This document shows positions 12,253 to 23,013 of a DNA stretch of 64,000 nt, one piece after another. The notes under the pieces were generated by a model. It searched no databases, was not told the DNA's origin, and was given only the letters and a program-made list of their open reading frames with translations. Position numbers and translations under genes: made by a program. The first letter of the stretch is position 1; each line of letters opens with the position of its first letter. Source of the DNA: Mantis religiosa (lineage: Eukaryota; Arthropoda; Insecta; Mantodea; Mantidae); assembly GCA_030765055.1 (NCBI GenBank), contig CM060947.1, positions 226,358,349 to 226,422,348 of the forward strand. The letters are read 5' to 3'.

Positions 12253-12354
12253 TTCTTTTTTCAGTATTACCAAAATCTGAAAGCGAAACAAACCTAAAAA
12301 CAGAATCAACTGCTGGTATTTCAAAATTCATTATCCGATGTTTATTTTTTATTT

Positions 12355-12990
12355 ATATCTTAATAAATATAATCCTGAATGAAGAAAAATTTAACAAAGA
12401 ATATAGACATATTATTAATACTGCTTTAATTAATGGTTTTAATAAAGACTTTATACAAAAGAAGATTGAAAAATTTAAATATCAAGAAAATGTTAATGAT
12501 ATTTCTACCCTTAAAAAATAAAAGACGATTATAATTTTTTAAAATTTACTTACTATCCTTGGGTTAATAAACATTTTCAAAAAATTGATAAAGAGTTTGG
12601 TATAACTTTAGTTTCTCAAAATGAATATAGTATTAAAAATTTACTACATTTCTCTTAAAAAGATAAAATTCGTAATAATAAAAATCTGGTATTTATCAAT
12701 TTAATTGTTTAGATTGTGATCAGGTTTATATTGGAAATACGAAACGTAATTTGGAAACCAGAAGCAAAGAACATTTTCATAACACTAAGTATAAAAAACT
12801 GATCAATCGGCCGTAGAAGATCATTTTTGTTCATTTAACCATGAAATAAATCCTGAAGTTAAATTATTAAAACAATTAAATGGTCCGATAGATTTAATGG
12901 TTTGGGAAAAGATTTTTATTTTAAAAGATAAACATCGCATAATGAATTTTGATATATCAGCAGTTGATTCTGTTTTTAGGTTTGTTTAGT
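12355..12990 (+). pseudogene. Penelope-like element RT end plus GIY-YIG endonuclease, decayed
   Basis: Frames read NTALINGFNKDFIQKKI, YYPWVNKHFQKIDKEFG, then GIYQFNCLDCDQVYIGNTKR (GIY codons 12688-12696, YIG 12727-12735), ETRSKEHFHNTKY and LNGPIDLMVWEKIFILK. The paired Cys before the YIG is the usual Penelope arrangement. Several frameshifts and a stop after NLLHFS make it non-functional. The enzyme would nick target DNA for insertion. Confidence 0.75.
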
Positions 12991-13049
12991 TTTCAGATTT
13001 TATTAACACTGTAAAAAACATATTAACATAGTAGCCGGTATCTTTGACG

Positions 13050-13112
13050 ACATAGTGCCGTGGACTGACGACGTACACTAGTTGGTTCTGAAATCGATCT
13101 CAATTAATAAGA
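13050..13112 (+). ncRNA. Degenerate hammerhead ribozyme core in Penelope right arm
   Basis: CTGACGA (13065-13071), GAAA (13090-13093), then T-CG-AUC with a predicted cleavage triplet at 13097-13099. Stem III would be two pairs closed by a tiny loop, and stem I two pairs. Stem II is not evident. It is the mirror copy of the motif at 11798. Confidence 0.35.
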
Positions 13113-13402
13113 AACATTGACATAATTTTCCTAAGATAAGTGAAGGTTTTGTTACAAATAGTTATATTTGTGTAATATTCATTACTTCACTGTAGCTAGA
13201 ATCATCTTCTATGAAATTAAGAGTAGAAATTATTCACCATCAATGTATTTTTAAAAATTAAATAAAAGCCTGAAAAGGAATAAAATGGCATTTTTCTGCA
13301 GTTGATGCTCTGATATATTTCTTGTCTAGCCTTAAGGAAAATTTTCTAGTAACTTTATTCAAAACTGCAACTCATTAACGCAATAATTTTGTCTTTACGT
13401 AG

Positions 13403-13544
13403 GAGCATATGGATATTTTGAAGTGACGCATGACATCACAAAATACACAAAGGCGAAAGTTTTTGAAGAAGTTGGAAAGAAGACAGATATATTTGTTCGT
13501 TTTTCACCTGTGGTTCCAGAGCGGGGAGGTTCAGAACTTACAAG
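13403..13544 (+). CDS. Secreted catalase-like gene A, exon 3
   Basis: Acceptor CTTTACGTAG|GAGC, donor ACAAG|GTAAAG; 142 nt. It completes Gly 98 and encodes AYGYFEVTHDITKYTKAKVF and the rest of residues 98-145. Arg 130 and Ser 132 correspond to human Arg112 (heme propionate) and Ser114 (distal pocket). The segment RFSPVVPERGGSELTR has the same length as the usual RFS-TV-AGESGSADTVR but is clearly divergent. Next exon completes Arg 145. Confidence 0.92.
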
Positions 13545-14334
13545 GTAAAGTAAACCCACATGCGTCTATTTCTTTTTAGTTTATTTATAATTACTTGCAA
13601 ACATTAAAATTACATACAACATCTAAGTATAAAGGGAAGAAATCTGAGAAAAATTTATGATCACTCAAAGTTGAGGTAAATTTAACCCCCATGTCAAAAG
13701 AATCAATGAAGTCCTATGTTTTCAGTTGTATTTCCTGGTGTTATGGTTGATAAGTGAGACAAGCTTGCGCTAGCCAAATTTCAATTATTTGTTCTATGAA
13801 ATTACTACAGTCGTTTCACTGACATGCCACAGAAGAAATATGTTAACAGGATATTAACAGGGAATATAAGAGGTTGATACTAATACGAACTTACAAAATG
13901 TACAAATATAAAAGTGAGAAAGCAATTGTGTAAGACTTGAAGCTTTCGCGGCGAGCGTTATGGAACTAATGAAGGCCATAGAGTTAACAATGGCCGAAAG
14001 CTCGATGTTCATCAATTTGACGCGGCTGATCTCCCGTGAAGCCATAATCCAAAGCAATTGTTGTATTGTATTCGAGTATTCTACATTTGTTACTTTCTCT
14101 ATTGCTTACCTACAGTAAATATAAGAAGTATTGCACTCAACTAAAAATTTTAATCTGTTATTGCCCAGTTTCCCCAATAGATGTTAAGACATAACACGAG
14201 TTTAGCAATAGTTAAAATAAAAATTGCATTTCACCAACAAATGTTAGCTTAACACTTCTGTTTATTCTCTTGTTAAACCAACAAGCCATATTTCTGTTGT
14301 TAAGTATTTAACAATAAAATTGTAAATAGTGAAG
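13545..14334. other. Intron 3, first part, no recognised feature
   Basis: AT-rich intron sequence. No coding or repeat signal that I can name. Confidence 0.35.
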
Positions 14335-14545
14335 ATGGCGCGCGTGCATGCAGCTTTTGATGTCGAATTGCTATATTTTAGACTATCTAAATGGCATTCG
14401 TAATAGAGTACGGCCTATGAGGAGAAATGATTTTGAGGAGCTATCAGAAGAAAATTTTCTACAGAGGTATAGACTGTCGAAACATGTTGCTATGAAAGTT
14501 ACTGCTGAAATACAAGAGAGGTTAGAATATGCATCGTAAGGAATA
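14335..14545 (+). pseudogene. PIF/Harbinger (HARBI1-type) transposase N-terminal fragment
   Basis: Reads AAFDVELLYF and, after a frame change, DYLNGIRNRVRPMRRNDFEE, FLQRYRLSKHVAMKV and IQERLEYAS before a stop. This is the N-terminal pattern of insect HARBI1-like transposases. The nuclease domain is missing and the terminal repeats were not located. Confidence 0.6.
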
Positions 14546-14812
14546 TACCGATCTCGCCTATGCTTCAAGTATTAATAACTTTGCGATTTCATAATTCACT
14601 GAAGTCTGTGGATAATAATACACTGTCCACCTCCCGTCTTGAAACTTTCAAGTCACTCGTCACTTGTCATTCGCTCCTCGTTTTAAATTTGCGCAATACT
14701 GAGTTAGAACACGTATCGAATGGAATATGCCGATCTCGCCTTTGCTTCAAGTATTAATAACTTAGCGATTTTATAACTCACTGAATTCTGTGGATAATAC
14801 ACTGTTGGTGCT
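14540..14812. repeat. Direct duplication, unit about 182 bp
   Basis: The block CCGATCTCGCCT...TGCTTCAAGTATTAATAACTT...CTGTGGATAATA occurs at about 14542-14625 and again at 14724-14807 with few differences. The second copy follows the HARBI1-like remnant, so it may be part of a non-autonomous Harbinger derivative. Confidence 0.65.
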
Positions 14813-15119
14813 ATAAAAAGGATGGGTAGCGCAGGGTAGAGCAAAAAGGTACTCTCAGGGTATGCGTGGATATGTTCTAGTCGACCACAATATGAATGCA
14901 CTCGGCGAGAAGCGTTACTAAACAGTTACGTCACAAGTAAGCGGAGTACTGCAGGTACAGTGCGGATAACGCAAACATCAACAATACCAACATACTTCCA
15001 ATGTGGCGTGCAGATGTAGTGCTTCTTTGAACCTTTTGTCATGCAGTTAAAATTCCAATCGTAATGTGGCAGTTGCAGTGCTCGTTGCGATAAAATTGAC
15101 GTGTGCTTGTTAAGAGTTT

Positions 15120-16527
15120 AACTACGGAAGCACCTACAAAGTTAAAAACAAGAAAAGTACCCCATTCTGATGTAAAGCATATCATATACCAGGTTATACA
15201 GTTCTGTAGACAAGAAAAGCAGGAGAAAAGTTACTCGTACTCCTTGAAAAAGCAGCAGTTAGGACAGCAAAAATAGTGGGAAGGTCTGGGAGAACCACCA
15301 TGAACATAAAATGCTTCATCAACTCGGGTTAAGGTTACTACTTCGAGGAAAAATCGAAAAGCACGCAGAATCATATCTCTTGATGAATTTGATAAGTGCG
15401 TTGTGCGTAGAAAAGTTTTGGAGTACTATGAACAGAAAAAGGAAATTCCTATTTTGAGGAAAGTCCTGAACTTCGCTAAATAATAAATAAACTTTCAGGG
15501 CGGCAAAGAAACATTTAGAAAAATATAAAAAGAAATTGGATTTCAATTTAAGAAATTCAAAAACAAACGATCTGTGCTAGTGGAGAAACCACAAATAGTT
15601 GTAAAACTTGCAGAGTACTCAAGGGGTATTATTAAAAATGAAAAAGGGCCACGTAAACCAGTAGTTCATACAGACGAGGCTTGGTCTGTACTCACTAAAC
15701 CGTCAAGAAGTGCTGGCAATACTACAAAGTACCAGGTGTTTTGACTAATACTAGGGTTGGTCAAAGAGAAATTTGTACATGTAGGGGCATCCATGGGATT
15801 TATTGAGGGAACTGATATTGATTTACGATTCAAAATCGAAATCAGCAGATAACCATGATGAAATTAAAGTGGGTAGATTATAAAAGTGGGTGGAAGAGAA
15901 ATTAATATCAAATATTCCACCTGAAAGCATTGTTTTGCCATACCGTACAGGAAAATAAAGCCCCTAACGCTTCATCTCGAAAGGCAGAGGTTATTCATTG
16001 GCTAACACAAAAGAAAATTGAACACCATCCGTAACTGACAAAAAATGAGCTTTTAGAGATAGTGAAAATTATTTTTAAAAGCCTGTTTATTGACTTGATT
16101 TAATAATGGAACAAAAGATTTTACAGTCTTACGCCTTCCTCCGTAGCACTGTGACCATAACCCTATAGAGCTATCTGAAATTAAACAAAGATTGCAGCAA
16201 AGAAGTGCTTCGATTACTTTGAGTAATCTGAAAGCTATGACAAGATGCATAGCTCAAATTACACAAAATGATTGGATAGCAGCATGCAGGCAAGTGAAAT
16301 GATTCGGGCAAGATTTTAAGCGCCGAGATGGGTTAATGGAGGAAACAATTGAAGATATAATTATAAACGTGGCTCTAGAGAGCAGCGATGATGGCGATAA
16401 AGACTGCAATCGTGATGAATGTTATTTTGAGAATATGAATATTGAAGCAAAAGGACGCAGTGACACGGATATAGCAGATGAAGAACCTGAAACAAACATT
16501 CTCAGACTTGCTACTTCCGAGAACTAA
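15120..16527 (+). pseudogene. DDE transposase of the Tc1/IS630 superfamily (LRLPPYHC type), decayed
   Basis: Frame pieces in order: HTH-like SYSLKKAAVRTAKIVGRSG (15220s), ISLDEFDKCVVRRKVLEYYE (15380s), an FQFKKFKNKRSVLVEKP segment, VVHTDEAW with the first catalytic Asp (15660s), VHVGASMGFIEGTD, an altered DNAPYH region, KNELLEIVKIIF, DFTVLRLPP (16115-16140) where related proteins read VLRLPPYHCDLNPIE, and a C-terminus FKRRDGLMEETIEDIIINVA. The final 64 codons (16336-16527) are open and end in an acidic tail. Many stops and indels occur elsewhere. It is in intron 3. Confidence 0.6.
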
Positions 16528-16529
16528 CG

Positions 16530-18069
16530 TGAAGATATCAGCAGGCGTGGACTGTTTTAATTGTCTGACTGTACATTCCCAGTATCGCCTTTCCCCTCGT
16601 TTCCCTCGCTCCACGCGGTTCCCTAAACTTCATGTATTAAACAAAACAGTGCTGCCCTCCTTCAAGCGCATTCATATCTTGGCCGACTAATATGAGTAAG
16701 TATGGCTCTAATGAAACTGGAATACAAGTTTCAAACTGGTTTAATGGCTGTTTCTTTTCATCATCACCTCAAACTCGAAGTTGTCGACCAAGGTTATCAA
16801 TATTTCACTGTTCAGAGTGGCCGTGTGTAGAATGCTTACTACGCGATAAAACATAATTCTTTATTCACGTATGCACCGACAGATCTACACTCCGGTTATG
16901 GTCTGCCTTCGACCAACACAGAGGCAGATGACCGTCTTAATAGGCTGCCAGCCGCGAACTGCGTTCCAACACAGCTGCGCGTGTGTGACTTTCACTTCTT
17001 GAAGCCCTTTATTCACAATAAAACTCCCTTTTGTGACTATTTTGTCCATTGTGATTATTAGTCTTGGTAATGCCATTATTAAGGGTCCGAATAATTCTTT
17101 TCAAACGAGTCAAGTGTTGCCCATTTAGGATTCTTGCTGAGAAAACCCTCTTTCTCCCGTGTCTTTTGTTACACAACTCAACCAACTGCCCCTGCACGTG
17201 TTGTAACAAAGATACACTATTTCTTTGAAATTCATTACGATTCTTTACTTATTGCATCCCTTAATTTCGGTTTCAAAATGCCCCCGTAGATATTATTTTA
17301 CTATCCCATAATAAAAGAATATATACGTCTTCCCCGAATACAGCGTGAAATGTAAGACCATTCGTCAGCAACTTCCGATTTTTTACAATTTCCTTTCACA
17401 ACATTAATTTTGACATGGTACATATATAGACATTTCATAAAAAGTATTTACATGGTTACATAACAAGGACTTCTTTAACATTTAGCAACACTCTGATCTG
17501 CAATTTTCAACTTTTAAATACCACTAAATGGAAAACACTTTAATCTACATCATCATCATCATCATCATCATGTCTCTATATCTCCGTCTGATCCGCTTAA
17601 AATTGATTCAAAAAATGCTTCACTTAGAACAATTCATAAACATGTACACTTCCGTGTTTAAACCATTGTACATTCATAATACCTTTTTTTAATACAACAT
17701 TTCTGAATTCTTCTTCTGGATTCTATATAAGCATTCTTTTCAAAAGTCTTTCAATGTTCTGATTTTGATTTTCTTTTGTGTCTGTTTAATTTTCTTTTGT
17801 TCATATTTATTTAGGATTCTATATAAATATTTCTTTCAAACCTCTTTCAGTGTTCTGATTTTCATTTAGTTTCTCTTTTTTTCACTTGTTTAGTTTTAGG
17901 TTTCACTGCACTTTCTTTACACTGTTTATACTTAACCTATACATTTTACAAGTTTGTCTCTTCTACTTTTACAATTTATTATGGTAATTTTAGATACCTT
18001 AGCTTAAGTTCCCACCAATTACAAGGAGAGTCAACATCCTACAACGTATTTAGAAAATACAACGGAATT
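16530..18069. other. Intron 3, no recognised gene; short (ATC)n
   Basis: Mostly AT- and CT-rich. A short CATCATCAT run lies at about 17549-17571. CATTCTTTTCAAA/TTCTTTTGTGTCTG-like motifs recur at 17740-17880 as a loose local repeat. No gene recognised. Confidence 0.35.
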
Positions 18070-18960
18070 TGGCGGACTTTTTCATGTGCTAAGGACTTAT
18101 TTATTCTACATCCCCATGATTTTTGCTTATCTAGCTTAGGTATCGGACATTGATACCCTTCCTCTCTTCTTTACACATATTCTGATGGAGCTGTGTCCCT
18201 TGCCCGAAATAGTTTAATATCTCTCTTTCGTTTCTCTCTCGATTTTGAATGTTTTTCAATGTTTCCTTTGTCACCGTGATCTCTATTGCTACCTCATACA
18301 ATTGATTTGTGGTTTCCTCCACATTCCTCGTCTGTCTTCTATTTTCCCATTCTGATACCTCTATTCTACTCCTAGTTTATTTACCTCTTTTCTAGCCATT
18401 TCTCTTTCTTTGTCTAATTTCTGTACTATTTCCTCTCTCACACTACCTGACATTTCATTAACTAGATTGAAAACTTCATTTTCAGAATTCTCTGTCTCCT
18501 CACTAACATCTTTTCCTGCATTGTCTGTTACCAGACCAGCCTCTTCTCTTACATTCTCTATTTTTTGACTAACTTTCCTGGCATTCTCTAACGCTTGATC
18601 ATTCTCTGACTTCTTTCCTAGCTCTATTTCTCCTACCTCTAACTTCTCAATACTATCATCTCTCTTTTCTCCTATGTGCTGTAACTTTGATTGCTGCTGT
18701 CCATTTTCACACTTAAACTTTGAAAATTATTCATCTCTTTTCTAAACTTTTAATACTATTATTCATCTTCTTTAAACATTGATTACTATTATTTATCTTT
18801 TTACTTAAACTTCGGTTATCATTGTTCATCTCTTTTTAAAACTTGCAACACCTCTCTAATTTCCTCTAACATATTTCTTCCCATTTCTACATTATTTGGT
18901 ACAGTTCTACCACACTCTGCTCCTTCGACTATTTCCTGGCTAAGTTATTACTATAAATCT
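18070..18960 (-). pseudogene. Charged coiled-coil, gag-like coding remnant
   Basis: Minus-strand frames are rich in Glu, Lys and Asn with heptad-like spacing. One frame stays open without a Met for about 118 codons (about 18725-18370: DDSIEKLEVGEIELGKKSEN, EEIVQKLDKEREMARKEVNK), followed after a frame change by NQLYEVAIEITVTKETLKNI. An upstream piece reads MNNDNRSLSKKINNSNQCLK. This resembles the coiled-coil start of a retroelement gag, but there is no CCHC knuckle or protease to confirm it. A strong CT bias could also create such a frame. Confidence 0.3.
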
Positions 18961-19578
18961 CCTGAACTTCCATGTTTTCTACAGAGTTTTACTTAACATT
19001 TTATTTTTCATTCCTCAAATACATTCACAGTAGTCTAGTAGATAATATAACGCTCTGTACCTTTGATTTTTTACTGTCTCCTGATGACGTGACTGATGAT
19101 GCCGGCCTCCTTTCTTCTTTCCAGTCAAACTGTTGTCGAACTCCTTGTTGGGTCGAACGTCCTCGTGTCGAACCTCCTTCCCGAAATCGGAGCACAAGGT
19201 CATAAACGGTAGTTTTACCTGCTCGCGCGTTAAATCATTCTCCCTGACTGTGATTCATACTTCACTCTAGCAATGCAAGAGCTACAGTGACCTAAAAATA
19301 GCGCAGGACCGTTCTTCAAAGGTACAGCTATCCGTAACAGAAAGCTTGCAAACTAATCCAGTCAATGCCTAGAGACAATTTTTCAAAGTTTCAGTCCAGT
19401 GACTTTTTCAGTCGCTCTGTATTATATCTGGACTTAACAGAGTTACAGAAACAGTGCAAGAACATCTTTCTAAATTAAAAACTTCGATTTCAAGTACTAA
19501 ATATATATTTCTGAAAGATCCCGTGTGAGTAAATGCTTTCAAGGAATCACTACTAGAAATATTTACTACCAGAACCTA

Positions 19579-20492
19579 CGAGGGCTGTTCAATAAAGAAT
19601 GACCATAATTTTTACGGTAATAATTTTTCGCACTAAAATTCAATATTATTATACTCTGTTAGCTTAATGTGAAACAAACACGCCGAAGTAGTTTCATTGT
19701 TGGTACTTCTGGTTCCCGCCTGTGAGAACCAGGAAAGTTCACACATGTTCAGTATCGCCTACCGCTGCAATGGAGGTAACATGTAGTTAAAGTTGATGTT
19801 AGAGGAAGATCCGGAGTTTCTTTCAAACGTAATCACTGCTGATGTGACTTGGCTACTTCATTTTAATCCTGAGAGCAAACAGCAAAGCTCAGTGTGGAGA
19901 TCTCCTTCATCACCAACCCCCCAAAAAAGCAAAAGTGATTGCTTCTGCTGGGAAAGTTATGGTCATCTCATTCTTTGATATTCATGGAATGGTTTATCAG
20001 CATGTTGTACCTACAACACATCAATACTACAGGGATATGCTGAAAACATTGCAAGTCCATATCAGGCGCAAAAGGGCACATTTCCGTGAAGCCGGCTGGA
20101 TGCTGCACCACGATAATATTGCGCGGCTGCATATTGCCAACGTTGTTGCAGAATATCTTGCAAAAATCAACGTGAAGTGAATCCCTCTCCCTCCCTATAG
20201 TCCGGATTTAGCCCCATGTGACTTTTTTTTCTGTTCCCTAACCTCAAGAAACGCCTTCGTGGGAGGCATTATCCATCATCAGAAGCAGTGGTGAAGGCTG
20301 CGGAGGCGATTTTGAAGGATCTCTCAAAAAATGGTTTCCAGTGTGTCTTTGAAGACTGGCAGAAACGCTGGGACAAATGCATCGCATTCAGGGGAGACTA
20401 TTTTGAGAAGCACCATCAAAATTATGAGGATGAGTAAACAAAATTAAAAAATAAAAAATAAAATGTGATCATTCTATATGGAACAGCCCTCG
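19579..20492 (+). mobile_element. Mariner family C, copy 2 (deletion derivative, both ends intact)
   Basis: A 914-bp element between TA (19577-78 and 20493-94). The left end is CGAGGGCTGTTCAATAAAG and the right end reads CGAGGGCTGTTCCATATAG inwards. The coding part starts directly with LKLMLEEDPEFLSNVITADV, missing the whole N-terminal DNA-binding half. It continues through KVMVISFFDIHGMVYQHVV, GWMLHHDNIARLHIANVV and SPDLAPCDFF. Frame errors near 19930 and 20240 disable it. It is in intron 3, sense orientation. Confidence 0.85.
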
Positions 20493-20539
20493 TATTATTA
20501 CGCGTTGGGGTACATGGATAAACGCTCATTTTATTTTAA

Positions 20540-21010
20540 TCGGATAATTTTTCTGCCGCTAAAGAATTTGTTCGCAGCCTAGAACCAAGTGACTCCACTT
20601 CAACTCAGCACTGCAAGAAATATTCAAAAGTGAAATGCTACAAAGGGATTAAATGTAACCAAGTCTAATTTCTACATCACAGTTGTAAATAAAACAACTG
20701 AGAAACTAGTAAAGTGTGGTGTTGCGCTTTATAATACCCTATTAATGCTTCAAAACTTAAAAATGATCTTAGTTGTGCTGTGTTCTACAAAGAAATCTTG
20801 GTTTCAACATCTTAAGCTATGCGAAAAGGTACTTGAAGGTGATAGTATCAACCCTCCACCAGCTTTCGTTAATTCTTACAAATATTGACCTATGACATGT
20901 ATGGACGTTAAGAGGTTTTTCTCAGCATACAAACTCATACTAAACAACAGGCATCATAAATATTCCAGAACACTTAGAGGAGCTTCATCGTAGTTTAGTG
21001 TGAATCCAGC
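20540..21010 (+). pseudogene. hAT-type transposase C-terminal fragment (tentative)
   Basis: Frames read EFVRSLEPSDSTSTQ and, near 20885, YKY-PMTCMDVKRFFSAYKL followed by LNNRHHKYS. The pattern FKY.P.TS.DVERSFS.YK..L..NR is the dimerisation region of hAT transposases in insects. The fragment is short, contains stops and has no ends. Confidence 0.4.
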
Positions 21011-21338
21011 AGCCAGCGAGAGGACATATATTTGATAACCCTGAATGTAATAGATTTACAAATCATAAATTTTAACTGCACATTTTTGTAGTTTCAATGC
21101 ATATCGTGAATATTTTATCATAGATGCATTAATAATTTAACAGTTTAGTGCATATATATGCGATGTCTAGTGATCGCATTGCATCTTAAGTATAAAATTA
21201 TATTTCCTGAAAACGTGTAAGCATCAATATGTGACCTGGTAACATAAAATGAAATAAATCCATCTACCAGATGGTGTTCCACATTAGAGGATAAAATTGG
21301 ACTTAAAACCCTCAGTTGTGTTAAAGTTAAGGATTATA

Positions 21339-22329
21339 CAAGGTACGTCCAGAAAGTATGCTCTGTTTGGTAATAAAATTAAATTGTGTACAGACACAGA
21401 AAAATTATTTATTGCACAAAATTCTACAACTCTTAAACTAATTGTCCACATAACTGAAGAAATTTTGCAGGCATTTGTCATTGCAAGGCACAGTTTTTTG
21501 TATACCTTCTTCATAGAAGTTTGCCGCCTGTGTCTTCAACCAGTTGGAAACATTTTCTTTCAGCTCTTCGTCATTGTTGAAGTGTTGACCGCCAAGGAAA
21601 GATTTGAGATGCAAAAACAGATGGAAGTCGCTAGGAGAGAGGTCAGGGCTGTACCGGGGGTGGTCAAACATGTCCCAGCCAAATCCCTGTAGGATGTTTT
21701 TCGTCGCATTTGCAGTGTGTGGTCGTGCGTTGTCGTGAAGAAGCACAACAACTTTTGACAGCATTCCTCAGCGCTTATTTGTATTGCGCGGCGCAATTTC
21801 CTAAGTTTACGAAATCTCAGTTTTTCGGTAACAATTTCATGAGCTAGTGATCGTGAGATTTGGGGAAATTCCATACCGAGAACACTAATTGTAAACTTGC
21901 GGTTTTCCTGGATCTTGTCATCAATCGCGTGAACCAGTTCTTCTGTAACCAAAGATGGACGCCCACTTCGTTCTTCATCGTGCACTTCACTACGTCGTTC
22001 ATTGAACTGTCGGACTCATCTTCTCACCATTGTATCACTCATCGCATTTGGCGGTAAACATCGCAAATTTGCCGATAAATTTCAATTGGTTTCACTTTCC
22101 TAGCATTCAGAAAACGCATCACAGATCTGATTTAACAAGCGGCGGGATTTTCAATCAACACCAACATTGTAAACAAGCAAAACAAAGCATACGTGGTTGA
22201 CAGCGATCTCGCAATGGCGCTCATTTCTTCTGCTTGATACCGAGCGTCTACCGCGCATGTGCGGAACTACGATCGCAGCACTGCAGCGGAGATAAATCGA
22301 AACAGAGCTTACTTTCTGGACGCCCTTTA
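21339..22329 (-). mobile_element. Mariner family D, copy 1 (internal deletion)
   Basis: A 991-bp element flanked by TA, ends CAAGGTACGTCCAGAAAGTA and TAAAGGGCGTCCAGAAAGTA (right end read inwards). The minus-strand transposase reads DEERSGRPSLVTEELVHAID, FPQISRSLAHEIVTEKLRFR and then jumps directly to RKLRRAIQ and HDNARPHTANATK (second catalytic Asp) and YSPDLSPSDFHLF (third). About 100 codons containing the first catalytic Asp (GDETW) are missing, and the junction lies at a shared RKL. It is in intron 3, antisense. Confidence 0.85.
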
Positions 22330-22675
22330 TATAAATAGTATAAGTGATAATATTGCCTTTATTTGATTTTTGTGCCAACATGTTTATCAAAACAATATGT
22401 TAATCTCATAAACGGTAAGCATGCAAAGCAATTGATTACAGAGCTACCACCTACTTGATAATATATTGCAAGAGAGCTGAAAATTGAGAATAAGATTGTA
22501 AGTTAAATACTGTTGCATATTAAACCCTTACAATAATATTTTACCACCTTTTAGGTAAGTATGGTTTCACAGCAATCAGCGTACAGCAACTCAGCATTCA
22601 GTTTACTTTATTTTGTTTTTATTTTTAGTTAGAAACCTTCCTTTAGGGATTCTTACATTTACTGTAAATTTACAG

Positions 22676-22826
22676 AAATCCACGAGGTTTCTCAATTAAA
22701 TTCTATACAGAGGAAGGCAACTGGGACCAGGTGGGCCTTAGTGTTCCAGTATTTACCGTTCGAGATCCCTATTTGTTTATTCATGTTGTTCATTCACAGA
22801 AGAGGAATCCACAAACCAATCTCCTG
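22676..22826 (+). CDS. Secreted catalase-like gene A, exon 4 (distal Asn replaced)
   Basis: Acceptor AAATTTACAG|AAAT, donor CTCCTG|GTAAGA; 151 nt, residues 145-195. It contains RNPRGFSIKFYTEEGNWD and HSQKRNPQTNLL, both strongly catalase-like. The normal VGNNTPIFF loop reads VGLSVPVFT: the position of the distal catalytic Asn (human Asn148) is Leu 166, and the following Asn-Thr are Ser-Val. The Phe corresponding to human Phe161 is kept (Phe 179), as is the one matching Phe153 (Phe 171). The exon is open and correctly spliced, so the change is in the gene and not a frame error. Confidence 0.93.
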
Positions 22827-22886
22827 GTAAGATTGTTGTCATAAAAATTTTGCATAAATTATTCTTAATATTTATTCTTGTGCTAC

Positions 22887-22998
<112 letters not shown>

Positions 22999-23013
22999 TC
23001 AAAGAAATAACTA

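Larger units (their letters stand above)
11757..13150 (+). mobile_element. Penelope-like retroelement copy 1 with inverted terminal arms
   Basis: The + strand body (12355-12990) encodes a reverse-transcriptase tail and a GIY-YIG endonuclease. The 3' flank 12925-13150 is repeated in inverted orientation as the left arm 11757-12365. Both carry CAGCAGTTGATTCTGTTTTTA, TAGCCGGTATC(C/T)TTGACGAC, a hammerhead-like core, and AAGATAAGTGA at the outer edge. An inverted partial copy at the 5' end is typical of Penelope-like elements. The left arm is interrupted by a later insertion (11889-12252). It lies in intron 2 of the catalase-like gene. Confidence 0.75.

Noticed and set aside
13050..13112. Active hammerhead in Penelope copy 1
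   Set aside because: Core boxes are present but stem II does not pair; kept only as a degenerate copy.
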